Below are positions 33,626 through 42,073 of a stretch of 64,000 bases of DNA, piece by piece. The translations under genes were made by a program, and so were the position numbers. The stretch comes from Streptomyces sp. NBRC 109706 (GTDB lineage: Bacteria; Actinomycetota; Actinomycetes; Streptomycetales; Streptomycetaceae): the NCBI RefSeq assembly GCF_000974485.1, contig NZ_BBOM01000004.1, positions 186,001 through 250,000 of the forward strand. The letters run 5' to 3'. Positions within the stretch are counted from its first letter, which is position 1, and the number at the start of each line of letters is the position of its first letter. The notes below the pieces were generated by a model that saw nothing but the letters and a program-made list of their open reading frames with translations, had not been told where the DNA came from and did no database searches.

Positions 33626-34339
33626 TCAGGGCGCGAGCTCCTCCGTGAGCTGGCTCAGCACCACGCCGTCCTCGCCGTAGGCGGTGACGGTCAGCTGCCC
33701 GGACGGCGGTTCCGGCAGGGCCACGTGGTAGGCGCCCCAGCCGGTCTCGCCCTCCAGCGTGATCAGCTCGGCCTCCCGCTCCTGACCGTCCACGACCACC
33801 GTCAGCCGGTCAACCGCCGGGTCCGACTGCCAGGTGCCGGTGCCGACGGCACCGGCACCGGTAGCGGTGACGCCGATGGTCAACGGCTCGGTCACGGCGG
33901 TCCCCGGCGGTTCGTCCCACTCCGCGAACGCGTCCAGCGGGGCGACGAGCAGGGATCCGTCGGGCCACAGCGCCAGGCCCTGGCCCTGGCCGATCTCGAC
34001 CGGAACGCCGGGCTCGACGACCGTGGCCGAGCCGGGCGCCGCCGGGACGGCCAGGGCGGGTCCGGTTCCGGTCTCGTTGTCGCCGCCCAGCCATTGCGAG
34101 AGGGGGGCGACGGCCACCGCCGCGCCGACCAGCGCCGCCGTCACCAGCCCTGTGGCCGCGTGACGCCGGCGGCGCGACCGCCGCCCCCGGGCGACCACCA
34201 GATCCGTCGGCGGTGGGCCCACCGGCACCGACGCCGCCTCGCGGCGCAGTGCCCTGCCCAGCTCCGTGTCGCCGGCCCGGCCGTCGGCGGTGACGACGAT
34301 CGGATCGGACCAGTTTCCTTCCCCGCCGCGCTCGTTCAT
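33626..34339 (-). CDS. Single-pass membrane protein, likely regulator of the adjacent sigma factor
   Basis: 237 residues. ATG 34339 overlaps the sigma factor stop (ATGA). The N-terminal 65 residues are cytoplasmic and end in a basic cluster (GRRSRRRRHAA). One TM follows (about 62-80, TGLVTAALVGAAVAVA), then an extracytoplasmic domain. The layout is that of an anti-sigma factor, but the HxxxCxxC zinc motif of ZAS anti-sigmas is absent, so the assignment rests on position. The outer domain ends 'ELITLEGETGWGAYHV' ... 'QLTVTAYGEDGVVL', a pattern repeated in the secreted protein at the head of the operon (35055-35672). Confidence 0.7.
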   Translation of the reverse strand: MNERGGEGNWSDPIVVTADGRAGDTELGRALRREAASVPVGPPPTDLVVARGRRSRRRRHAATGLVTAALVGAAVAVAPLSQWLGGDNETGTGPALAVPAAPGSATVVEPGVPVEIGQGQGLALWPDGSLLVAPLDAFAEWDEPPGTAVTEPLTIGVTATGAGAVGTGTWQSDPAVDRLTVVVDGQEREAELITLEGETGWGAYHVALPEPPSGQLTVTAYGEDGVVLSQLTEELAP

Positions 34340-35058
34340 GTCCCCGCCTCCTCAGGCCGCACGCGCGTCTCCTCGATCTCCCGCGTCCCCTGGGTCTCGC
34401 GGAGCGCGAGGAGGGCGCCGTCCGCGCGCAACTTCGCCAGTCCGCGCGCGGTATGGCTGCGTACGGTGCCGACGCCGGTGCCCAACAGCCGTGCCACCTC
34501 GGTCTCGCTCCGGTCGTCGAGATAGCGCAGGACGACGGCCGCCCGCTGTCTCGGCGTCAGCCGCTCCAGCGCCGGGAGCAACACGCCCCGGGCGGCGATC
34601 TGTTCGGCGCTGTCCGACTCCGCACGTTCGGGGAACCGGTCGGTGAGCCATTCGCGCACCCTGCGGCGCCGAAAGCGGTCCACATTGGCGTTGATCAGCA
34701 CCCGCCACACATAGGCGTCCGGATCGTCGGCCCGCCTGACCCGTTTCCACCGGGCACACGCCTTGGTCAGCGCGGTCTGGGCCAGATCCTCCGCGTCGTG
34801 GTGGTTGCCGGTGAGCAGATAGGCGGTGCGCAGCAACGCCGGCCACCGGGCCGCCATATAGGCGCGGAAGTCCGACTCGACGTCCAGGGCGTCCAGGTCC
34901 GTGTCCTGGGGACGTCGCTCGGGCGACGGACCCTCGGCGGATCCGGCCTGCGCGGCCGTGCCGGGGGACGGCCGGCGAGGGTGGGTCCCGTCGTCGACAT
35001 CCACCGTGCGTCCGGCCGGGGCCGGTGGGCCGGGCATCAGGGGGCTCGCCGTCCTCAC
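34336..35058 (-). CDS. ECF-type RNA polymerase sigma factor (SigE-like family)
   Basis: 240 residues. GTG 35058 overlaps the stop of the upstream gene (GTGA), which supports this start; ATG 35037 is an alternative. After about 60 disordered residues comes sigma region 2 ('DFRAYMAARWPALLRTAYLL', 'HHDAEDLAQTALTKACARWK', 'DPDAYVWRVLINANVDRFRR'). Region 4 follows ('LLPALERLTPRQRAAVVLRY', 'SETEVARLLGTGVGTVRSHT'). It matches the actinobacterial SigE-70-type ECF group. It is the middle gene of a three-gene coupled operon between a secreted protein and a membrane protein, so its activity is probably gated by an envelope signal. Confidence 0.9.
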   Translation of the reverse strand: MRTASPLMPGPPAPAGRTVDVDDGTHPRRPSPGTAAQAGSAEGPSPERRPQDTDLDALDVESDFRAYMAARWPALLRTAYLLTGNHHDAEDLAQTALTKACARWKRVRRADDPDAYVWRVLINANVDRFRRRRVREWLTDRFPERAESDSAEQIAARGVLLPALERLTPRQRAAVVLRYLDDRSETEVARLLGTGVGTVRSHTARGLAKLRADGALLALRETQGTREIEETRVRPEEAGT

Positions 35059-35672
35059 GCGGCGGGCCGGTGCACATCGGCCGTCTGCTCCGGGCCGCCC
35101 TCGATCTCGCCTATCACCGCACCGTCCTTGTCGTAGGCGGTGAGCTTCACATGGGGCAGACCGGTGATCGGCCCGTCGAAGTAGTAGCCACCCCAGCCGG
35201 AGGCGCCGGGGAGTCGGATCAGGTTCGCCTCATGGTAGACCCCGTCGATCTCGGCGGCGATCCTGGACGGCGCGCACTCCGTCCGCCAGACCCCGCCGAA
35301 GTAGTTGTCCGCCTCGGCCTGTTCGGGACCGCGGAAGAGCGAGATGCCGTCGAAGGTGAAGCGGTCGTCGGCCAGGTCGGGACCGCCGTACTGGAACTGG
35401 AAGCGCACCGCCTCCCAGAACCAGGTGTCCTCGCTGGGGCCGAAGACGTACTTCTGGTCGGCCGAGGGGATCAGGGCCAGGGCGATCTCGTCGTCCAGGG
35501 CGATCCGCTCCAGCGGCCGGACGGTGCGCACATCCGTCCTCGGGGCGCAGGCGCGGTGGCCGCGGTCGCGGTCGCTGTCGATCGGGGCGGCCTGGGCGGA
35601 GCCGTTGGCGACGCCCAGCAGGCAGGCGGTCGCGATTCCCACAAGAGCGGTGCGGAGCAGGCGGGTGGTCAT
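35055..35672 (-). CDS. Secreted protein of the sigma-factor operon
   Basis: 205 residues. ATG 35672 with AAGGGAC upstream. A signal peptide runs to about residue 30 ('LLRTALVGIATACLLGVANG' then SAQA|A). The mature part has two Cys (HRACAPR, RTECAPS) that may form a disulfide. Its C-terminal 50 residues, 'NLIRLPGASGWGGYYF' ... 'HVKLTAYDKDGAVIGEI', align by eye with the extracytoplasmic end of the membrane protein at 33626-34339. It may be a soluble ligand, decoy or co-sensor for that protein. There is no enzyme motif. Confidence 0.7.
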   Translation of the reverse strand: MTTRLLRTALVGIATACLLGVANGSAQAAPIDSDRDRGHRACAPRTDVRTVRPLERIALDDEIALALIPSADQKYVFGPSEDTWFWEAVRFQFQYGGPDLADDRFTFDGISLFRGPEQAEADNYFGGVWRTECAPSRIAAEIDGVYHEANLIRLPGASGWGGYYFDGPITGLPHVKLTAYDKDGAVIGEIEGGPEQTADVHRPAA

Positions 35673-35883
35673 GGTGTCGCGTCCCTTCGGCGGAGGCTCT
35701 GTCACCAGGAGAGACGTCCGGCGGGTCGGCCGGCTATGACGTCGAACCGCATCGGATGGCGAACGGGTGGGCGGAGCACCGGCCGGCGAGCCGCCAAGGG
35801 CCCGATGATCAGCGGGGATTGTCAGTGGTCCCCCGTAAAATTGGGGGTGTTCGCATGGTTCGCCGTCGCCCCGGAGGATGCCG

Positions 35884-36162
35884 ATGGCCGTCGTCGCAAC
35901 ACCCCTTCCCCTGCCCCTCTCCTCTCTGACCGTTCCCCAACTGCGCAAGAGGCCGCTGCCCGCCGGGCAGCCGCGAGCGTGGTACGAGTCGCACAACCGC
36001 AGGCTCAAGGCGCTGCGGCTGGCCACGGCCCTGTTGGACACCGGGGTGTACCACCCGGTCCAGGCGAGCGACGAGCGCATACGTGCCCTCGCCCCCCTGA
36101 TCGGTGTGCACCCGCCCTCCGACACCACCTGCCGCCTGGTCCGTTCGTTGATGCGCCGCTGA
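35884..36162 (+). CDS. Small basic protein of unknown function
   Basis: 92 residues. ATG 35884 is chosen because GGAGG (35873-35877) lies 6 nt upstream; the ATG at 35878 would sit on the ribosome binding site. After a Pro/Leu-rich start it reads 'LRKRPLPAGQPRAWYESHNR' and 'RLKALRLATALLDTGVYHPV', ending with CRLVRSLMRR. It is basic and helical with no clear DNA-binding motif. It is divergent from the sigma operon, with 211 bp between starts. Unrecognised. Confidence 0.6.
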   Translation: MAVVATPLPLPLSSLTVPQLRKRPLPAGQPRAWYESHNRRLKALRLATALLDTGVYHPVQASDERIRALAPLIGVHPPSDTTCRLVRSLMRR

Positions 36163-36321
36163 ACGCGTGCGCCGCGTGGCCTCCCGCCCATCCGGTGGGA
36201 GGCTCCCGGCGGCGGTCCCGCTCGTCTTCTGATCAACTTCGGCGCCAAGTTACCGAGTTGGTGTCGATCTCGGTTCTGTTATCGGACAACCGTGTGCATG
36301 CGACGTTAAGGTGATGGAGCG

Positions 36322-36387
36322 TCACTCGGAAGTCTTCGCCCAGAAGTCTTCACCCAGGTTCGTCGCTCAGAAGTCGTCACTCGGGAA
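36322..36387. repeat. Degenerate direct repeats upstream of the P-loop ATPase gene
   Basis: Units of about 14-15 nt recur four times: CGGAAGTCTTCGCC, CAGAAGTCTTCACC, CAGGTTCGTCGCT, CAGAAGTCGTCACT. They end about 45 bp upstream of the ATPase start and could be binding sites of a regulator. Confidence 0.55.
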
Positions 36388-36428
36388 CCCGTGCTGCCCT
36401 GCCGTCGACGGGCAGGGGAAGGGGCCAG

Positions 36429-38396
36429 ATGGTGGGGGAGAGACAGCCGGTCTTCGAGCGGGAGGCCGCGATCCGTGGCGTGCACGCGCTGATGCAGCCC
36501 GGCTATCCGCTCCCGGCCGGGCAGCGCCGCCCCGCCGTGTTCTTCCAGGGCGGCCCTGGCAGCGGGAAGACGCTGCTGCTCAACGACCTCGCCGACCGGG
36601 TCGACCAGTATGTTCCCTACGCACACGTCGACTTCGAGGACAGCCGCCACGACGAGATCCCCCACACGCTGTCCGTTCTCGCCGAACGACTGGCCCGCTA
36701 CCGCCCGCGCTACCGCCGACTGCGTTTCCCCCGCCTGCTCATCGCCCTGCTCGTCGCCGAACAGGACCTCAGCCTCTATGACTTCGAACAGGCCAGAGAG
36801 GCCCTTCGACACCATCTGAAGGAGCGGCGCGGCGCCCGCTGGCCGCAGCGGTTCCTGGGCGAGCTCATCGGTGAGCAGCCCGAGGCCGGCGCCTCCGTCG
36901 GTGCGATGACGCTGGTCTTCCGCCTGCCCCTGCACCTCCTCGCCTCGGTGCTGGCCCTGTTCTTCCCGATCTTCCCGCGCCGCTCCCAACGCTGGTTCGG
37001 CCACCGGGACCGGGGGCGGACCGACCACGAGTTGGACACCCTGATCGAGCTGAACGCCTGGGCCCGCGAGGTGCGCAACGCGTCGCCCGGGCTCGCCGAC
37101 CGCTCGGCCAGGGAGAGCCTGGACAAGCTGCTCTGCGAGGCGTTCCTCGCCGATCTGCGGGACGCCCCCAGGCGGGTTCGCGCGCTGCCGACGCCCCTGC
37201 TGTTGCTGGACAACGTGGACGCCCCGGCCGGGCGGGCCTTCCTGGGCCGGCTCTGGGAGGCGCTGCCGCCGCTGGATGTCGGCGGCGCCGCCGAGCCGTT
37301 GACCCTGATCGCCACCGGCCGCCGGCCCACGCCCGAGATGTCCGACTCGGCGGTGGGCCGGTTGGAGGATGTGCTGACCGATCCGGTGGCCGGCGGCAGC
37401 GCGTATCCCGCGTGGCTGAGCTATCCGCTGCCCGATCTGACGCGTTCCGACATCCAGCGGCTGCTGAGCGATGCCTCCGCCCGTGGCCCGGTCCACCGCC
37501 GACTCGCCCGCCTCGTCCACGAGTTCAGCGCCGGGCATCCGGAGGCGGTCGGGGTGCTCGCCGCCGTGCTCGCCCGGTTACCGCACCGGGCGGAGTCGGT
37601 CGGGGAGTTGCTCGCCAGGCCGGCGCCCGCGCTCGCCGAGGCGGCCGCGCCGATCGATCCCGAGGGCGTGCCGACGGCCGAGGAGTGGCTGCTGGCGCGG
37701 CTGGCCCCCGGGGACGACAACCTGCTCACCGCGCTGGCGCGCTGCTCCGCCGCCCGCGACGAGGCGGGCGGCCTGTGGCTCAGCCATCAACCGGATCTGG
37801 TGGACGCCGCCTGGCTGCAGGTGGTGCACCAGGTCGCCCCCTGGGACGCGTCGTCCAGCGCCGGCTCCGCCGTGCTGAGACAGCTGCTCCGCCGTCGGCT
37901 CGCCCGGCTGCCCGACGCCCCGGCCGGCTGGCGCGAGGTGCACGCCAAACTGCGCGACCACTGCGCCGAACGGGACGATCTGGCCGGCCGGTTGTACCAC
38001 CAGCTGGCCATGGACGAGCTGCGCGATGTCGCCCTGGAGCTGGCCCGCCAGCTGCCCCGCATGCCGGGTGCCGACTGGCTCGCCCTGCTCCACCGGGTCG
38101 CCGAGGCCCCGCTCGGCTCCGTCGAGGATCAGCGCCGGCAGCCACACGCGCTGTTCCACCAGATGGTGCGCGACTCGGGGGTGGCCTCGTCCGGCGACGA
38201 CACCATCACCCGCGCGGTGCATCTGCTGGCCGCCCTCCGCATCGTCGGCGATCCGCTCAACGGCACCGCTCGTCCGCTGCTGTACACCCAGATAGCCAAC
38301 GCCCTGGGGGCTCTCGCCCCCCGTTCCCCGGACGGCCTTGTGGTGCTCCAGCAGTCCGTCAAGGAGTACCAGGCGCAGGCCCTCTGGTGGACCTGA
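36429..38396 (+). CDS. P-loop (STAND/AAA-like) ATPase with internal membrane segment
   Basis: 655 residues. ATG 36429 with GGGAAGGGG upstream. Walker A is GGPGSGKT at residues 41-48. A hydrophobic segment at about 160-182 (LPLHLLASVLALFFPIF) splits the NTPase domain. Walker B-like 'TPLLLLDNVD' follows near residue 260, then a sensor-like 'LTLIATGRRP'. A long C-terminal region of helical, Leu/Ala/Arg-rich repeats (from about 380) resembles the arm of STAND regulators. No HTH, nuclease, TIR or kinase effector is recognisable. Its partner, 54 bp downstream, is a membrane-anchored periplasmic-binding-like protein. A signal-sensing NTPase coupled to an extracellular receptor is a reasonable inference; function is unknown. 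Confidence 0.75.
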   Translation: MVGERQPVFEREAAIRGVHALMQPGYPLPAGQRRPAVFFQGGPGSGKTLLLNDLADRVDQYVPYAHVDFEDSRHDEIPHTLSVLAERLARYRPRYRRLRFPRLLIALLVAEQDLSLYDFEQAREALRHHLKERRGARWPQRFLGELIGEQPEAGASVGAMTLVFRLPLHLLASVLALFFPIFPRRSQRWFGHRDRGRTDHELDTLIELNAWAREVRNASPGLADRSARESLDKLLCEAFLADLRDAPRRVRALPTPLLLLDNVDAPAGRAFLGRLWEALPPLDVGGAAEPLTLIATGRRPTPEMSDSAVGRLEDVLTDPVAGGSAYPAWLSYPLPDLTRSDIQRLLSDASARGPVHRRLARLVHEFSAGHPEAVGVLAAVLARLPHRAESVGELLARPAPALAEAAAPIDPEGVPTAEEWLLARLAPGDDNLLTALARCSAARDEAGGLWLSHQPDLVDAAWLQVVHQVAPWDASSSAGSAVLRQLLRRRLARLPDAPAGWREVHAKLRDHCAERDDLAGRLYHQLAMDELRDVALELARQLPRMPGADWLALLHRVAEAPLGSVEDQRRQPHALFHQMVRDSGVASSGDDTITRAVHLLAALRIVGDPLNGTARPLLYTQIANALGALAPRSPDGLVVLQQSVKEYQAQALWWT

Positions 38397-38450
38397 TCCG
38401 GCCCCGACATCCGGCGACCGCCATCCGCACGCGAAACCCGAGGAGAGCAG

Positions 38451-40007
38451 ATGCCCCGTTCCGCCACGGCTCCCGGGCGCGGGGGCCCCGCCCAGAGCGG
38501 CGGCCCCTCGTTCAGGCCGCCGCCCCGCCGTGGGCTCTGGCTGCTGTCCCTGCTGGTCGGCGCCGCCGCGGTCGCCCTCGCGGTCACCCTGGTGCCCGGC
38601 TGGGTCTCGGACAAGGAGTGCGACGGCACGCGGCTGACGGAGCGCGGCGGGGAGTGCGTCGGGGTCAGCGACGGCTCCTTCGCTTTCCTGCCCGCCGAGG
38701 CGGACAGCGCGTTGGTCCAGCGCTTCCGGGACATCCAGGCGCTGATCAAGGCGGAGAACGACCGGGTCGCGGCCGAGCGCGACGACTATGTGAAGGTCGG
38801 CCTGCTCTCCACGCTGACCCCCGACGAGCGGGGTCCCCATTCGGCCGACCGCGTGCTGCACGCCCTGGAAGGCGCCCATACCGCGCAGGTGCGCGCCAAC
38901 CAGAGCCGTGAACTGGGCGATCCGGCGCCGCAGATCCAGCTGCTGCTCGCCAACGCCGGTTCCCGCCACGACAAATGGGAGCCGGCCGTGACGGAGCTGA
39001 TCGCCATGCGGGACGACGAAGCCCCGCTCGTCGCGGTCGCCGGTCTCTCCATCAGCACGGAGCACAGCGCGAACGCCGCCGGCCGGCTGGCCGAGCACGG
39101 CATCCCCATCGTGGCCGCTTCGGCCAGTGCCGACCAGCTCAACAGCGCGACGGTGCCGGGGCTGATCCGGGTCACCGCCAGCAACACCGACTTCGTGTCC
39201 GCTCTGCGGGAGTACGTGCGCGCCAGGGAGGATCTGGACGCGGCCGTCCTGGTGCACGACACCCGGGCGCCCGACCTCCATGTCACCACCCTCACCGAGG
39301 CGTTCCGCACCGAGCTGGCCGCCGAGCTGGGCGACAACCCGGACCAGCCGTTCCAGGGCACCACCACCGGCGAGTCGGCGCCGCCCGCGCTGTTCCGCGC
39401 GGCGGTGCAGAACGTGTGCGCCACCGAGGCGGACATGGTCCTCTTCGCCGGCCGCGCAGCCGATCTCGACGCCTTCGTCGACTCCCTGCACAGCCGGCCG
39501 TGCCGGGGGCGGCCGATAGCGGTGTTGTTCGCCGAGACCGGGCCCGTGATAGACGAGAGCGAGTACGAGCGGCTGGTGGAGAGCCACATCACCATCGTGC
39601 AGTCCTCCGCCATGGACCCGGTCTGGACGGGGACGGAAGGCGCCGACCCGCTGGCCCCGCCCGGTTTCCCCGCCTTCCAGGCGGCATATGCCGCGCAGAT
39701 CGCCTACCAGGACGATCCGGCCACCGCGCTCAGGGACGGCTATGCCGTCGCCAACCACGACGCGGTCGCGGTCGCGGTGCAGGCCATCCGCGTCAGCCAC
39801 GCCGAGGCCCCCGAGACCCCGATGACGGCCGAACGGGTCACGGACGCCCTGTTCCTGCTGCATCTCGACAACGCGGTCGAAGCCGCCGGCGGAACCCTCA
39901 GCTTCACCACCGACCGCGAGGGCGACCCCGGCGGGAAGCCGGTGCCCGTCATCGAGACCCCGCCGGGGCCCGACCGCCCCGAGCTGTACACCACACCGCT
40001 CTCCTGA
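38451..40007 (+). CDS. Membrane-anchored branched-chain-amino-acid-binding-like (PBP type I) protein
   Basis: 518 residues. ATG 38451 preceded by GAGGAG. The short cytoplasmic N-terminus is Pro/Arg-rich, then one TM (about 29-50, WLLSLLVGAAAVALAVTLVP) without a lipobox cysteine. The outer part follows the LivK/AmiC-type type I periplasmic-binding fold: 'LLSTLTPDERGPHSADRVLH', 'APLVAVAGLSISTEHSANAA', 'GIPIVAASASADQLNSATVP', 'AVLVHDTRAPDLHVTTLTEA', 'DMVLFAGRAADLDAFVDSL'. No ABC permease or ATPase genes are nearby, so it looks like a receptor rather than a transporter subunit. It probably works with the upstream P-loop ATPase. Confidence 0.78.
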   Translation: MPRSATAPGRGGPAQSGGPSFRPPPRRGLWLLSLLVGAAAVALAVTLVPGWVSDKECDGTRLTERGGECVGVSDGSFAFLPAEADSALVQRFRDIQALIKAENDRVAAERDDYVKVGLLSTLTPDERGPHSADRVLHALEGAHTAQVRANQSRELGDPAPQIQLLLANAGSRHDKWEPAVTELIAMRDDEAPLVAVAGLSISTEHSANAAGRLAEHGIPIVAASASADQLNSATVPGLIRVTASNTDFVSALREYVRAREDLDAAVLVHDTRAPDLHVTTLTEAFRTELAAELGDNPDQPFQGTTTGESAPPALFRAAVQNVCATEADMVLFAGRAADLDAFVDSLHSRPCRGRPIAVLFAETGPVIDESEYERLVESHITIVQSSAMDPVWTGTEGADPLAPPGFPAFQAAYAAQIAYQDDPATALRDGYAVANHDAVAVAVQAIRVSHAEAPETPMTAERVTDALFLLHLDNAVEAAGGTLSFTTDREGDPGGKPVPVIETPPGPDRPELYTTPLS

Positions 40008-40131
40008 CCGCCCGGCCGCCGGCCCCGGGCACACCCGCGGACATGAGTTCGCTCCCGCGCGGAAACCCGCTCGGCGGCGCGCCGTGCGACCATGCCTCGA
40101 CAGTGCCGCGCACGACAAGGAGGCAGCTGCG

Positions 40132-40638
40132 ATGTCCGAGGCCGAACGCTTTATCACCGTCTCGCTGGACAAACGAGGCGTCAGCTGTACCGCCCGGCTC
40201 CTCAGCGAGAGAGCCCCGATCACCTGCGACGCGGTGTGGAACGCGCTACCGCTGGGCGGCGACGTCTACCACGCCAAGTACGCGCGCAACGAGATCTACG
40301 CCCTGGTGCCCCCGTTCGCCCCCCAGGAGCCGCCCCTGGAGAACCCGACCATCACCCCGATCCCCGGCGATCTGTGCTACTTCACCTTCTCCGACACCCA
40401 GTTGGGCACCAGCTCCTACGGGTACGAGCAGGAGGCCAAGCACCAGGGCAGAACGACCGTGGTGGATCTGGCGCTGTTCTACGAGCGCAACAACCTGCTG
40501 ATCAACGGGGACGCCGGCTGGGTTCCCGGCATCGTCTGGGGCGCCGTGGTGGACGGCCTCGACCGGATGGCCGACGCCTGCCAGGACCTGTGGCGCGCCG
40601 GCGCCCTGGGCGAATCGCTCAACTTCCGGCGCGCCTAG
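40132..40638 (+). CDS. DUF3830 family protein (cyclophilin-like fold)
   Basis: 168 residues. ATG 40132 with a textbook AAGGAGG (40118-40124) 7 nt upstream. DUF3830 features are 'CTARLLSERAPITCDAVWNA', 'DVYHAKYARNEIYALVPPFA', 'ITPIPGDLCYFTF' and 'ALFYERNNLLINGDAGWVPG'. The family is small, cyclophilin-like, and usually found in catabolic clusters with hydantoinase-, amidase- or Asp/Glu-racemase-type genes; the reaction is not known to me. It is convergent with the amidase gene (10 bp apart), whose neighbours are of that type. Confidence 0.8.
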   Translation: MSEAERFITVSLDKRGVSCTARLLSERAPITCDAVWNALPLGGDVYHAKYARNEIYALVPPFAPQEPPLENPTITPIPGDLCYFTFSDTQLGTSSYGYEQEAKHQGRTTVVDLALFYERNNLLINGDAGWVPGIVWGAVVDGLDRMADACQDLWRAGALGESLNFRRA

Positions 40639-40648
40639 GCAGGTTCGT

Positions 40649-42073
40649 TCAGAACGGCGGCAGCGTCGGCTCCGGGAGGCCGGCGACTCCCGCCGCGTAG
40701 AGCGCGTGCGCCACCCGTAGCACGGTCGCGTCGCCATGGCGCGGCGCGACCAGCTGAAGACCGATCGGCAGCCCCGCCGCGTCCAGGCCGCAGGGCAGCG
40801 AAGCGGCGGGCTGCTGCGTCAGGTTGAACGGATAGGTGAACGGCGTCCACTCCGTCCAGCGGCGCATCCCCGAGCCCTCCGGCACCTCGACGCCACCGGC
40901 GAACGCGGTGAGCGGCATCGTCGGGGTGACCAGCAGGTCGTACCGCTCGTGGAACGCGCCCATCGCGCGCCCCATCGCCATCCGCACATCGACGGCGGCC
41001 AGATAGTCGAGCGCGCTGTACCCGGCCCCCTCGGCACGGACCTCGGCCACCCCCGGATCCAACGCGGCCACCTGCCGCTCGTCGAAGAACTCGGTCACCC
41101 GGGCCACCCCGCTGAACCACAGCACATGGAAGGCCGCCCGCATCTCGTCGAACGAGGGCAGCGGCGGGTCGGTCTCCTCCACCACCGCGCCCAGCTCGGC
41201 CAGCCGCTCCACGGCCTGTCGTACGGCGGCCGCGATCTCCGGGGCCACCGAGACCTCGCGCAGCGCCGGCGAGTAGGCGATCCGCAGCCCCCGCACCCGC
41301 TCCGGGCCGCCGACCAGGGCGCCGGCGTAACTGCTGGTGGGCGGCGCGAGTTGGGACCAGTCGCGGGAGTCGGGACGGCTGATCACATCGAGCAGCAGCG
41401 CCGCGTCCACCGCGTCCCTGGTCATCGGCCCCACATGCGCCAGGGTGCCGAAGGCGCTGGCCGGGTAGAGCGGCACCCGGCCGTAGGTGGGTTTGAGCGC
41501 GAAGATCCCGCAGAACGAGGCCGGGATGCGCACCGAGCCCCCGCCGTCCGTGCCCAGGCTGAGCGGTCCCGCGCCCAACGCGACGGCGGCCGCCGAGCCA
41601 CCGCTCGACCCGCCGGCGGTGCGCCCGGGGGCGTGCGGATTCCCCGTCACGCCGTGCAGCGGCGAGTCGGTGACCCCTTTCCAGCCGAACTCGGGCGTCG
41701 TCGTCTTTCCGACGAACACGGCGCCCGCCTCGCGCAGCCGCTGCACCGAGGGCGCGTCCTCCTCGTACCGCCCGTCGGCCGGCACCGCGGCCGAACCGCG
41801 CCGGGTGGGGTGGCCGCGCTGCAGCAGGATGTCCTTGACGGTGACCGGCACGCCGTCCACCGGACTGCGCGGCTCGCCGCGCCGCCACCGCTCCGCTGAC
41901 TCCCTGGCCTGCGCGGACGCCCCCTCGTGATCGATCAGCGTGAAGGCGTTCACCGCGGCCTGCGCCGCCTCGGCACGCTCCAGCGTCGCGCCCACGACCT
42001 CCACGGGGGACGCGTCGCCCGCCGCGTACTCGGCGGTCAACTCGGCGGCGGTCAGCGTGGCCAGATCCGTCAT
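40649..42073 (-). CDS. Amidase (amidase signature family)
   Basis: 474 residues. ATG 42073 with GGAGGA upstream, overlapping the stop of the dehydrogenase gene (ATGA). The Ser-Ser-Lys triad can be placed: K80 (VTVKDI), the cis-Ser in GGSSGGSAAA (156/157) and nucleophile S180 (GTDGGGSVRIP). The C-terminal 'FTYPFNLTQQPAASLPCGLD' is typical. It hydrolyses an unidentified amide. Neighbouring maleate-isomerase-like genes make a maleamate-type or other dicarboxylic monoamide substrate plausible, but that is inference. Confidence 0.88.
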   Translation of the reverse strand: MTDLATLTAAELTAEYAAGDASPVEVVGATLERAEAAQAAVNAFTLIDHEGASAQARESAERWRRGEPRSPVDGVPVTVKDILLQRGHPTRRGSAAVPADGRYEEDAPSVQRLREAGAVFVGKTTTPEFGWKGVTDSPLHGVTGNPHAPGRTAGGSSGGSAAAVALGAGPLSLGTDGGGSVRIPASFCGIFALKPTYGRVPLYPASAFGTLAHVGPMTRDAVDAALLLDVISRPDSRDWSQLAPPTSSYAGALVGGPERVRGLRIAYSPALREVSVAPEIAAAVRQAVERLAELGAVVEETDPPLPSFDEMRAAFHVLWFSGVARVTEFFDERQVAALDPGVAEVRAEGAGYSALDYLAAVDVRMAMGRAMGAFHERYDLLVTPTMPLTAFAGGVEVPEGSGMRRWTEWTPFTYPFNLTQQPAASLPCGLDAAGLPIGLQLVAPRHGDATVLRVAHALYAAGVAGLPEPTLPPF

